Of a DNA stretch of 64,000 nucleotides, positions 22,711-33,035 are shown piece after piece. The stretch is from the NCBI GenBank assembly GCA_028622995.1, contig JAJQJQ010000004.1, positions 3,224,001 to 3,288,000 of the forward strand, in the 5' to 3' direction. Positions within the stretch are counted from its first letter, which is position 1. The number at the start of each line of letters is the position of its first letter. The notes under the pieces are model-generated. The model was not told the origin of the DNA. It made no database searches and was given only the letters and a program-made list of their open reading frames with translations. Both the position numbers and the translations under genes were made by a program. This DNA comes from Panagrolaimus kolymaensis (taxonomy: Eukaryota; Nematoda; Chromadorea; Rhabditida; Panagrolaimidae).

Positions 22711-23297
22711 ACATCTCATCTCGACTTCACTCGTCTGATGCTCGTCTTACTCTTCTATTTTATATAAAAAAATGTATCTTTAATATTTTTGTCTAATAAA
22801 TTATTTATAAAATTCTTTTTGTTTGCTATCTGGGAAATTTAAAAAAGGGGAATCAACAATATGATACTTGTTGCAAGTATATTGGGCATGTGTGGAACAG
22901 TAAGTAAGAAGCGGAACTGGTTTCACCTTTTACTCTCTCACAAGGTCGGCTGGAGTTTATGGCCTTCATTCAACACCACGATAAAAACAAAATTGTGGCC
23001 TCAGGCTTTGCATTTTTTTCTTCATTCGAACTAGCGTCTTTAACTACTATTTTCTAATAATCGGCGATGATCAGTTTGTCGAGTTTCTGCATTTGCGTGT
23101 TCGTTGCGTCATTCTTTAAAAAAACTTTTTTTGATCGAAGTTTTTATTGTTCGATGTTTACTTTGAATTGGCATATTATTTTTTCTTAAGACCCTCACTT
23201 CTAACTTGATTTTTTTGTTGTTCGCAAAGCTGTCATTTTTTAGTTGTGTTTTTTGATAAAAAAATAGTACGTTTCTTTTTTAGTCGTTTTTGTAAAA
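22711..23297. other. Intergenic spacer upstream of the DB-module gene
   Basis: This contains the poly(A) region of the 51-aa gene and presumably the promoter of the next gene. Nothing else was recognised. Confidence 0.45.
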
Positions 23298-25480
23298 ATG
23301 GAGCTGTTGTATTTTTATTTAGCTGCTTTTATTCTTACTTTATTACCACATGAAACCGATACTGTAAGCTAAAAATTTTTGTTGTAATTACCTAAAAAAT
23401 ACAATTAGTTTGTAGTGTGCTTCTAATGGAGTTTGTGGGTTGCAACCAAATTGTTATGGCAGCTATCCAGGTTATGGTGGCGGATATGGTGGTGGCGGCG
23501 GCGCTGGTGGTGGAGGTTGCGGTCGATGTCAAACTGCATATGGCTGTGGTAAAAGAAGCATTTAAAAGTTTCGCATTTACATTAAGCTTTAGGACAATAT
23601 GGATGTTATCGAATGAGAGCACGTGGTTCAACAAGCTTTCAACCAGGACGAGAGCCTTTTAGAGAAATACAAGAAGCTCGAATGCTTGAAGAAGACAGCG
23701 AAGAAGGACCTGCAACACTTCCACGACGTCCAATTAGTGAAATGGATAATCTTGCATTCGCTTCTGAAACCGTTGCTATAGTTCGAAGAAATCCAACTGC
23801 ACGTTTGGTAAGAAATTATTTATTTTACACAAGAGTTAAAAGTACAATGGAAATGACAAGAACATTAAATAATAATTAACAAAAACAAAGTAATAGTCTA
23901 TCGCTTAGAACGAATAGTATATCCAGTGCCTTCGAATGGCTTGAAAGCACCAGCAGCTCCATTTTGTTTTTCAGCTATTTCACGTTCAAGAGTTACACGA
24001 TTCTTATAGTTGTAGCGAGGAAAGACGAGATCACCAGGCTTGTAGTCATCATTAGGAACAATAGGACCAAGTTCAAGAATTTCATTGACACTTCCTTTAT
24101 CATCTTGAGATTCACTAACGAGAGGAGTTCGAGGCTTCTTCGGAGCTTTACCATCGAGTCTGTAACCTTGTCCAGCAAATGGTTGAACAGGTTTGACAAG
24201 TTTTTCAATAGGAGCTTCCGGCTAAAAAATCAAAAGTTTTTACAAAGAATGGGTTTGAAAAAAACATACCATTTCATTTTTCTTTTGATAGTCAGGTTCA
24301 ACATAGCCTTCAGGTGCATCAAATTCGACATTCATATCACATTCAATAATGGTTACAGCATTGGAAGGTTTAACTTCTATTACTTTGAAACGAAGAACTT
24401 GATCATTGTACTAAAAGAAAAGAGAATATTATAACAATATAAAGAAAAAATAACACTTACTTCAACAGCAATAATATCATTTTTAGTTAAGCAAGCAAAT
24501 TTACGCAATTCAACTTCCAACATTGCACGAGGATTACTGATTTGAAGAAAATCTGTAGACATAGGCTTGAATTTAGCATACGTAGCACTTGGGAGGCTAA
24601 TATATTGAATAGAGACTTGAGCACCTTCTTCCAAACGCAAATGTTCCATCATCTGTAATAAAGAAGCCATTATTTCAAAGATATAAAGCAATTTTAAACA
24701 TACCCTGCTGGGTAAATAACAATGTCCTTCGTCAGCTAAGAATTCCAAGACACCACAATGAGTAACTCTTTGAACAGCACGATTTGTAATTTTGAAAAGC
24801 ATTGGATATTGAATATTCATTCGTACAAGTTGATCAAGAACAGAGTTGGGAAGTAAAATCTAAAAATGAAAAGGTTGAGATTATTGTTAGTAACATTTTC
24901 AAAATTACCTTTCCACCATAATTGAGTTCATTGATTTTCTTTCTGTCACCACGATCAAAATATACAGCAGAATTACATCGAAGACGAGTTTCAAATTGAG
25001 CAGGACCACCCATATATCCACCCATAAATCGTTCCATAAATGCCTGAAAATTAAATGTTAAATTTTTTCAGAATCCAAATAAAGCATTCTTTGAATGTTG
25101 TATGGATCGCCAACTTCCTGATGCATGTCTCCAAAAATGTAACTATCAAACTTATTCAAAAGATGCTGTGAGTTTGTCTTAAAGTTACAATCTTACAATA
25201 TGGACTTTAGCTAAGCAAAATGTATTTCAAACAAGATGCATGCCCAATGGCGGCAATGGCAGAAATCCAATTTTGCGCTGCTCAAGGAGGAGATCATCGT
25301 CAATGTTGCATTCGAAATGGAATTACTACAACCTTGGCTGGACATAAATGTCTCACATTTTGTGATCAACGTCCTGGGCGTGTTACTCAACTCGATATGT
25401 CTTACATTCCTTGCTTTGATCGATTTGAAAGCATGAAATCATGCTTCTACCATGATTTAACTCGCTTCAGGCGAGCATAA
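23298..25480 (+). CDS. Secreted DB-module protein with a gene nested in its third intron
   Basis: Exons 23298-23363, 23416-23548, 23593-23807, 25072-25167 and 25211-25480 keep frame and give 259 aa. Exon 1 encodes a signal peptide ([17 protein letters not shown]). Exon 2 encodes a Cys/Gly-rich stretch with a poly-Gly run. Exon 3 encodes CYRMRARGS followed by an acidic linker. Exons 4-5 carry the nematode DB module with regularly spaced Cys: [57 protein letters not shown] and [16 protein letters not shown]. The link between exon 3 and exon 4 needs a 1264-nt intron (23808-25071) that contains the entire ufd-1 gene on the other strand. It is supported by a GTAAGA donor, a TTTTTTCAG acceptor and matching phase 0. 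If exon 3 is not spliced, it reads on to a stop at 23877-23879 (161 aa). The DB-module function is unknown; such proteins are secreted and often cuticle or hypodermis linked. Confidence 0.8.
23898..25037 (-). CDS. ufd-1: Ubiquitin fusion degradation protein 1 (UFD1)
   Basis: UFD1 pairs with NPL4 as the cofactor that directs the AAA ATPase p97/CDC-48 to polyubiquitinated substrates in ER-associated degradation and replisome disassembly. Exons 25037-24909, 24859-24704, 24652-24461, 24410-24270 and 24221-23898 give 313 aa, matching the family length. Conserved blocks are [69 protein letters not shown] and [19 protein letters not shown]. The C-terminal region has [12 protein letters not shown] and a basic end. 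The ATG follows an attttcag acceptor by 6 nt, indicating trans-splicing or an unseen leader exon. The whole gene lies antisense within an intron of the DB-module gene. Confidence 0.96.
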
Positions 25481-25571
25481 CCATTCTTTATGTTATTTTA
25501 TTTTTCACCCTTACTACTTATGTTAAATATATCACTGCCTTGTCTTTTACACATTTTTGGGCAAATAACCA

Positions 25572-25790
25572 ACTCGTGAACGGTCGACTCGTGAGGCCTA
25601 CTCGTGACAAAAAATAGACATACTCGTGACAAAAAATAGACCCACTCGTGAATTTTTTTTTTTTCATGAGACCAACTCGTGACTTTATTACCAACTCGTG
25701 AACCCAACTCGTGACAAAAAATAGACATACTCGTGACATAAATTAGACATACTCGAGACATAAAAATAGACCCACTCGTGACAAAAAATG
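25572..25790 (+). repeat. Left inverted arm with ACTCGTGA subrepeats
   Basis: Around a dozen copies of ACTCGTGA occur here, spaced roughly 10-24 bp apart, often followed by CAAAAAATAGAC. The arm is complementary to 27070-27312. One subrepeat has ACTCGAGA. Confidence 0.85.
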
Positions 25791-26286
25791 GCATTTTTTT
25801 GAAAAATGTTTTTATTCGGCAAAATAAAAGAAACTTGTTTCTTTTTTTTCTTCAATAGCCCGCACACAGCGTGAGGTCTTTTTTGTTCAAACGTCGTTAA
25901 AAATAAAAATAAATAAATGACCTCCAAATAAGCCCGCTGCGGTTGATTTCATGCATTTTAACCTTTTTTTTGACTTGAATTTTTTTTCTTCTCACCGTAA
26001 ATAACGTAATTTTGAGAATACCCAAAGAAAAATAACAACGATGGCGAAGAAAAATGGCGAAGAAAATGTCCTTCTTCTCAATTTTCATTGTCCGTTAGTG
26101 CGTGTGTCTCTGCCTGGAAATCTATCTTGGGAAAGTTGCAAAAGAATGAAAAGAATGAAATAAAAATCTTTAAAATTAGCATAAACATGAATGAATGAGT
26201 AAAAGACACTTGCTTTTGCATTTCATGAAAATGGAATGCTGTTGAGTGGTTGTTATCGTTTTTTTGTAAGCATTTGGTACCAATCA

Positions 26287-26433
26287 GTGGAAGGATCCAA
26301 AGACCTAATATCTGTAAGAGGATCCAAGAACCCAAAAACAGTGGAAGGTCCAAGGATCAAATAGCAGGAGAAGGATATAAGAATCTAAGGAGAATGATAA
26401 GAACCTAATAGCATGAGAAGGATCTAATATTTC
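26287..26433 (+). repeat. Degenerate tandem repeat of about 26 bp inside the foldback element
   Basis: Six imperfect units of the type GAAGGATCCAAGAACCTAAT follow one another. Spacing is 22-27 bp and the units are diverged from each other. There is no coding sense. Confidence 0.5.
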
Positions 26434-26678
26434 TAAAACGAAAGTAAATAAAATACGCTTTGATGTGGCTGAGATGATGGCGTGTATAAGGATAATTGTC
26501 CCTTGGATCATGATCTCATGAATAATGATAAGCATGCTCGCAATCAGTGGCTTGAAGCATTAACAAAAAGCGCACAGAATTTTTTCGTTGTAACAAAAGA
26601 GCCTATGTTGTTTTATAACAAAAAGGTAACGAATAGCTGTTACTATTATAAATTATAAGCAAAAACAATAAATGAAAC

Positions 26679-26717
26679 AGGCAATTTGCTGGCGGCCCGA
26701 AGGGCCGCTTTATGCCT
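26679..26717 (+). other. GC-rich nested hairpin
   Basis: A perfect seven-pair stem GCGGCCC-GAA-GGGCCGC (26692-26708) sits inside an outer five-pair AGGCA/TGCCT stem, in otherwise AT-rich sequence at the centre of the foldback element. A structural RNA or a terminus remnant are possibilities; I could not match it to a known ribozyme core. Confidence 0.4.
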
Positions 26718-27069
26718 AGTATCAATTAATTTATATGCAGTTTTTATTTGTTTTTTTTTTGCTATTGTTGCTGCAAAAATGAGGAAGAATGATTGATTCC
26801 AGAAAGAAATGTTTCAAATCAAACTTTATGTACTTATTTTTTATACGATGTCCTTGGAGCTTCTGATGTTCAAAGAATTCCATTTTTGTACATTATGTTA
26901 TTACAATGTATTTTTTAATTGAATTTTAATTTTGAACTTGTTATTTTTGTTTTGTTAAGCAATATTGAATTTGTGTTGTTTTCTTGTAAAAGTTTATAAT
27001 AAAATGCCATATATGCCCAGTTATTTGATTTAATTAAATCTTTACTTATTTTGAAGAAAAACAAAAAAA

Positions 27070-27312
27070 TGTCTAATTTATGTCACGAGTATGTCTAATT
27101 TATGTCACGAGTATGTCTAATTTATGTCACGAGTATGTCTAATTTATGTCACGAGTGGGTCTATTTTTTGTCACGAGTTGGGTTCACGAGTTGGTAATAA
27201 AGTCACGAGTTGGTCTCATGAGAAAAAAAAATTCACGAGTGGGTCTATTTTTTGTCACGAGTATGTCTATTTTTTGTCACGAGTAGGCCTCACGAGTCGA
27301 CCGTTCACGAGT
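27070..27312 (-). repeat. Right inverted arm with ACTCGTGA subrepeats
   Basis: This is the reverse complement of the left arm. It begins on the inner side with four near-identical TGTCTAATTTATGTCACGAG units, more than the left arm has, so the arms differ in copy number at their inner ends. Confidence 0.85.
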
Positions 27313-27571
27313 AGGTATACAGCCCCATTTTTGCACTTTCTTTTTTCATTGATCGGTATCGAAAAAATAATCAAAATTTTTGCAACATAAAATACATTAA
27401 AAAAAAAACTGATAAAAGAACACTATACTTGAAGCCTTGTAAAACAATGACTAGACATTTTGTGTCCATCTAAGAACAGCTGCATGTGCTGGGAAATGCA
27501 ATTTAAAAAGAGGTAGAGAGCTAGAGTATTTAAATTTTAAAACCTTATTTATATTTTGTTTTTATCGAAAA

Positions 27572-28694
27572 ATGATAACCCTTCCTAAACTTGTTATTCG
27601 AACATTTTTCCCAATCTTCGTATTGTTTCCATTAATCTCATCAGCAGCTTTAATTTATGCGATATTTTGTCCACCATTATGGGGAATTTTAATTGCTTAT
27701 GCCATTTGGTGGTATTATGACAAAGACACTCCATGGCAAAATGGACGCCCTCTAAAATGGGTAAGAAGTTGGAAAGCATGGAAATATTGCGCTGATTATT
27801 TTGATATGGAATTAGTAAAAACAGCGGATTTGCCTTTAGATAGAAATTATATTATTGCTATCCATCCTCATGGAATTATAGGAATCACAACGATCATAAA
27901 TTTTGTTACAGAAGCTAGAAACATAACAGAAAAATTTAAGCTTGATTTTCGTATTGTTACTTTACCCATCAATTTTCGAGTACCATTTCATCGTGATTGG
28001 GAGCAAGCCCTTGGTAAGATTATGATAAAGGAAGCGTTTTAAAAACATGAAACTATAGGTTTAATCTCAAGCGACGCAGATTCAATTGAATATGCATTGG
28101 AATCATCATCACAAGGGAAAGCAATTTGTATTGTACCTGGAGGAGCAGCAGAATCATTGGACGCTCACCCAGGAAATTATGATTTAGCTCTCAAAGAAAG
28201 AAAAGGATTTGTAAGATTGGCTATCAAAACAGGGTAAATAATATCTTCAAGATTAGCAATATGTTAAAATTTTAAACTTTTTAAGATCAGATTTGGTTCC
28301 CGTTTATAATTTTGGTGAAACATCATTGTACCATCAAGTTCCAAATGAACGCGGCTCTTTTATTCGAAAAATTCAACAAGCTTTTAAAAGCATAACAGGA
28401 ATTGCTCCTATTCTTTGCAACGGTCGAGGCTTTATCAATCGACATATTGGAGTCATTCCAATTCAAACAAAGTTAACCTCAGTCGGTAATCATGCACAAA
28501 AGAGGAATAAAAAAGATGCAATAAAATTTTTGATTTCAGTTGGCGCTCCAATACGCGTAAAAAAGAACCCAAATCCCAGTAATAAAGAAATTGATTACCT
28601 CCATAGTGAATATGTTTCAGCTTTGATAAGATTGTTTGATGATCACAAAGTTAAATATGGTGTTCCAGAAGATACAAAGTTGCGAATTGTCTGA
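27572..28694 (+). CDS. DGAT2/MOGAT-family acyltransferase, copy 1
   Basis: These ER-membrane enzymes transfer an acyl group from acyl-CoA to diacylglycerol, monoacylglycerol or wax alcohol. Exons 27572-28013, 28059-28233, 28286-28485 and 28540-28694 give 323 aa. Two hydrophobic segments lie at about residues 8-50 (a hairpin in the family). The catalytic HPHG motif is at residues 98-101. PGGAAESL and RKGFVRLAIKTGSDLVPVYN follow, as do FGE and the C-terminal VVGAPIRV block; the latter is restored only when the 54-nt intron at 28486-28539 is removed. The C-terminus HKVKYGVPEDTKLRIV matches the DGAT2 pattern (HKxKxGxPxxxxLxxx). A paralogue with the same exon plan starts 188 bp downstream. The acceptor substrate is not predictable. 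Confidence 0.93.
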
Positions 28695-28882
28695 AAAAAA
28701 AGAAAAGATTACTTTAGTTATTAGGTATACAAAATAAAATTCGTGGAAAAATTACAATAAATAAATTTCTTACAACACGATAATGCATAAAATTTCCATA
28801 AAAAAGAGAACATGCAAAGAAAAGTATTTATAAAGCTCATTTTAATCAGTGAAGCATCAACTGATTTCTGGCGGACGACAGG

Positions 28883-30011
28883 ATGTGGTTTCCATGGACT
28901 TTACCTCAAATTGCTGTTGCATTTTATCTTTTCATCTTTATCGCCGCTCCTGTTTTACTTACGATTATCTCAGCAATTTGTGTAATATTTCCTCCATTTT
29001 GGTGCATTGCAATACCTTATTATCTATGGTACAAATATGATCAAGATACTCCTCGTCGTGGTGGACGACCTATTCAATGGATTCGTCGATTGGCATTTTG
29101 GGAACATTTTGCTCAATATTTTTCTGCTCGATTGGTAAAAACAGCTGAATTACCTTCAAATAGAAATTATATGTTTGGTTGTCATCCTCATGGAGTTTTA
29201 TGCTTTGGAACTTTTATCAATCTTGGAACAGAAGCAACTAATTTTTCTTATCGTTTTCCTGGTCTCAAATCTTATATGGTTACTCTACCAATACAATTTC
29301 GATTTCCTATTCGACGTGAATTATTATTGGTTGCTGGAATAATAACAAGTGATTCTGATTCTATTGAATATGTTTTAAATCAAAAAGACAAAGGACAAGT
29401 AATTTGTGTTGTACCTGGTGGAGCTGAAGAAGCACTAGATTCTCATCACAACAATTATGATCTTACACTACAAAAAAGAAAAGGATTTGTTCGATTAGCA
29501 ATCAAAAACAAGTAAGTTTATTTAAATTAAAAATCTATAATACGAAGAAAGTTTTAGCACTGCATTGGTTCCTGTCTATAGCTTCAATGAGAATATGACT
29601 TATTTGCAACTACCAAATCAGCGAGGAACATGGATTCGTGATCTACAGGTTTGAATAATTTTATAAACAGTATAAATAAATCCCTCTTTTTAGAGTTTAA
29701 TTAAGAAAACAGTTGGATTTGCTCCCACATTATTCGCTGGAACAGGCTTCTTCAACAAATATGTTGGTTTTATGCCATTTCAAACTCAAATAACTACAGT
29801 CGGTAAGAATTTACAATCATTTAATCCAAACATACATAACCCAAAGAAATTTTTAGTCGGTGCTGCAATTGATACTCCTTATCATCCTGATCCACCTCAA
29901 GAACTAATTGATAAAGTCCATCAAGAATATATCAAAGCTTTAATCAACTTATTTGATGAACACAAAGCACGCTATGGAATTAAAGAAAGTGTGGAACTAA
30001 GAATTGTATAA
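28883..30011 (+). CDS. DGAT2/MOGAT-family acyltransferase, copy 2
   Basis: This is the tandem duplicate of the upstream gene. Exons 28883-29511, 29558-29648, 29694-29802 and 29857-30011 give 327 aa. The N-terminal membrane hairpin is at about residues 8-50, catalytic HPHG at 101-104, then VPGGAEEALDS, KRKGFVRLAIKNN and VVGAAIDTPYHPDPP near the end. Compared with copy 1, the intron after the first catalytic region is absent, the downstream intron is split differently (an extra intron after IRDLQ) and the last intron is in the same place and phase. So the duplication is old enough for intron gain or loss. The short 188-bp gap could hold a promoter (TTTATAAAG near 28828) or reflect co-transcription. 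Confidence 0.93.
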
Positions 30012-30902
30012 AACACGAAAGAAATGGAAAGAAAGATTTTACAATAAACTAATAATGGTTTTAAAAAAAAAAGGATAAATTGATACTCGAAATAAAAAAT
30101 AAAGCTTTTGAAGAATGAAACAATTTTGTAAGCAACGTTTTTTGTTTTTCTCAAACGAAAATCATCAAATTTTTAAACATCGCGCTTTGGCAATCGGGTG
30201 AGGAGTATTAATTGCATGTGAAAGTTTTTGTTTTTTAGTTTTTTGATTGAATTTTTACAATATTTACTTGCATCAAATTATTATCTTGGACATCGATCAA
30301 ATTTTTAAATGAAAGAATTAATCATGCATTTATTTTTGGTTGTGGAAATATAAAAAAGTTCATACTAAAATTGAAACTTTCACTTTTTTGAACTTTATTT
30401 TGAAATCTTCCTTTTCGCACACTATCTTCTTATGTTAGCAAAGTTTATTTAAAACCACAGACAGAAGAAAAGCAAAAGATTGAAATAGTGTAAGCATGGT
30501 GGAGATCAAAACATTTTATCCCCGAAAGCATATGTAACAATATTTAAGCTTAGTTGGCAAAATGTGATGGAAAATGACTATGAGCACTTGCTATGAATGT
30601 ATTGCGAAGTAAAAAGGATCCTTCCTTCTTCGATTTCATCAAAAGGAATTTCTCATACTTTATCATACGTTTCATTTTTATTCGGTGTGGTTGGTCATAC
30701 AAAATGAAGAAAAATATTTTATGTGTCTTTAAAAGCAAGCGAAAGCTTTTTTAAGCGAAAAAAATATATTGACTTCGAAGGTGTACTTTGAATTTTAGGA
30801 AAAAAGCTTTTTGAATTTTTATTTATATTTCGCGATTTTTGAACCTTTGATTCCTCTAAATTTATTATAGAAATTAATATTTCAGGCCCCATATTTAAAA
30901 TC
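30012..30902. other. Intergenic spacer upstream of HMG-CoA synthase
   Basis: This includes the 3' UTR of acyltransferase copy 2. An AATATTTCAG acceptor lies about 17 nt before the next ATG and fits a trans-splice site. No other feature was recognised. Confidence 0.5.
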
Positions 30903-32664
30903 ATGAGCCCTAAAAATGTTGGAATTCATGCAATTCAAACTTATTTTCCAAAAAATTATATTAAACAAGAAGATTTAGAAAAGGTAATTGAATGCATGGC
31001 AATTTTTTCTTAACTTTCTAAAAATTATGGTGTTATTTTTTTCAGCATGATGGAATTGACAAAAATAAATACACAATAGGATTCGGTCAATTGGAAATGG
31101 GATTTTGTTATGACAATGAAGATATCAATTCAGTTGCTTTAACCGTCACTTCTGGATTACTTGAAACTTATAAAGTTTGTTAATATTTACTCAATCTTAT
31201 AAAACCATTATCCATTTTTAGATTGACCCAAATTCCATAGGCTTTCTTTGTGTTGGAACAGAAACTTTAGTGGATAAAAGTAAATCAGTTAAAACTCAAT
31301 TGATGCAATTATTTGGGGATAATACTGATATCGAAGGCGTTGATGTTAAAAATGCATGCTTTGGTGGAACTCAAGCCCTCTTTCATGCCATCGATTGGAT
31401 TTATTCAAACTATGAATTTGAAAGTAAGCTCCAATTTTTTAAATGCGCTCTCGGAACAATAAAATAAGATTTTTTAGAAAAATTAGCCATCGTTGTAATG
31501 GCCGATATCGCTGTTTACAAAGAGATTAATACTCGATGTACGGGTGGTGCAGGCGCTATTGCATTGCTCATTGGACCAAATGCTCCCATCGTAATTGAAA
31601 AAGGCCTTCGTTCATTTCATATGAGTGATAAAAAGGATTTTTATAAACCCATTGGAGGTCCATCCTCTGAATATCCAGTAGTTGATGGAAAATTAAGTTT
31701 GAGTGCATATTTTGAAGCTGTTGATAAATGCTATTCATTGTTTAAACAAAAGGCTAAAAAAATAAATAATCAAAGTTAGTTTTATACATGTCTTTGTTTA
31801 GCAAATTTTAATCTTTGTTAGTTTCAGATCCTTCTTTAGATGATTTTCATTCAGTTTTATTTCATGCTCCATTTTATAAAATAGTGCAAAAAGCTTTTGG
31901 ACGATTATGCTTTGCTGATTTTGAAAATGGTTCAACCACAACAGGATTAAGAGAACCTGAAAAGCTAGAAAAATTAAAGTTTGTTACATTTCTTTATTTT
32001 GTGCCATTCAATAATGGTTTAAAACTTTTGAGGTCTCTCACTTCCGTTGAAAGATATACGGATTCCAATTTTGTTAGACAAACCACAGATAGCAGTTCAG
32101 AAGTATTTGCATCTAAAGTTCATCCAAATATGTTATTAAATCGTCGAGTTGGAAACATGTATACTCCTTCACTTTATGCTCAATTAGTCACATTTATTTC
32201 AAGGTTCGAGTTTTATCCATTTTTAGTTAATTAACCATTTATCTTTAAGGATCCAAGATTTGAAATCACTTAATGGTCAAAAGTTGCTTTTATTTTCATA
32301 CGGTAGTGGTGCAGCATCAGCCATGTTCTCTTTTGTTTTTAACCTTGAATCAGAAACAGCTTTGAAAGAATTAAAATTTATGCAAGAAGTTTCTAAAAAT
32401 GCCATCGATCTCCTTGATACTCGCCACCTTCATACGCCCATTCAATATGAAGCAGTTTTAGCTGGGCGTGAAAACCTTACAAATGCTGAAGGTTTGGCTT
32501 CATTTTGCTTTTAGCAACATTTATTTTATGAGACTTTTTTTTCAGCTGCTTACATTCCATTTGCATCGCAAAATGGTGTTGCTCAACATTTATTCCCAGG
32601 AGCTTATTATTTAGAAAAAATAGATGAAAAGAAACGACGCTTTTATGGTCGCGTTCACTATTAG
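30903..32664 (+). CDS. hmgs-1: Hydroxymethylglutaryl-CoA synthase, short form
   Basis: The enzyme condenses acetyl-CoA with acetoacetyl-CoA to HMG-CoA, the entry to the mevalonate pathway. Exons 30903-30983, 31046-31174, 31222-31423, 31478-31774, 31828-31978, 32033-32203, 32250-32491 and 32546-32664 give 393 aa, against about 450-520 in most animals. The catalytic residues are all visible: Glu84 in [13 protein letters not shown], Cys116 in NACFGGT and His249 in LFHAPF. Other family blocks are [36 protein letters not shown] and [10 protein letters not shown]. It lacks the C-terminal tail and several loop segments. The intron at 31979-32032 is 54 nt, has no stop and keeps frame, so intron retention would add 18 residues; alignment to the family favours splicing. 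The enzyme is probably active and cytosolic. Confidence 0.92.
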
Positions 32665-33035
32665 GAAATTAGAGAAAATCGTTATTTTAATTATTTTATG
32701 GCTTTCGTATGAGAGAACCATAAACCAAAAGTGCCTTTAAAACGTGTAAGATAGCTGTGGTTGAGTTTTTATTATTGCAATTTGTTATTTTGTTTGAAAT
32801 TATTTACACCTTTGAGCTTAGTAGAAACTTAATAAATGTTAGTTGAATACCAAAAATATCACACCATCATCAACAATAAAAGGTATTACAACTTCAAAAA
32901 GTACTAAACAAATTCAAAAACACATAATTAATCAATAAACAAAAATCATTTTATTTCAAATACACATAAATAAATAACAAACAACGACTAAAAAGTCTGT
33001 TTAACAAAAGAAGAAGGGAATGTTAAGTACCAGAG
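32665..33035. other. Tail-to-tail spacer
   Basis: This holds the 3' ends of HMG-CoA synthase (plus) and eIF4E (minus). It is AT-rich with AATAAA signals on both strands. Nothing else was seen. Confidence 0.5.

Larger units (their letters stand above)
25572..27312. mobile_element. Foldback-like non-autonomous element with long inverted repeats
   Basis: Two inverted arms, about 25572-25790 and 27070-27312, match almost base for base over some 180-200 bp. Each arm is built of short subrepeats around ACTCGTGA, mostly ACTCGTGACAAAAAATAGAC or ACTCGTGACATAAATTAGAC, in the same order with small variations. Between them lie about 1.28 kb without a recognisable transposase. The architecture (long tandemly repetitive inverted arms and a non-coding centre) is that of foldback or large MITE-type elements. 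Clear target-site duplications were not identified. The near identity of the arms suggests recent activity or gene conversion. Open frames inside the arms are by-products of the repeats. Confidence 0.75.
25481..27571. other. Intergenic region dominated by a foldback-type element
   Basis: Apart from the inverted-repeat element described separately (25572-27312), the flanks are short AT-rich sequences: the 3' side of the DB-module gene on the left and the promoter of the first acyltransferase on the right. Confidence 0.6.

Noticed and set aside
25572..25790. Possible CRISPR-like array because of evenly recurring ACTCGTGA
   Set aside because: Repeats are too short, spacers are themselves repetitive, the array is mirrored by an inverted copy, and the genome is eukaryotic.
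25498..25927. Minus-strand frames with repeated SRVCLIYVTS-like text
   Set aside because: They are translations of the ACTCGTGA subrepeats of the foldback arm and recur on the plus strand at 27124.
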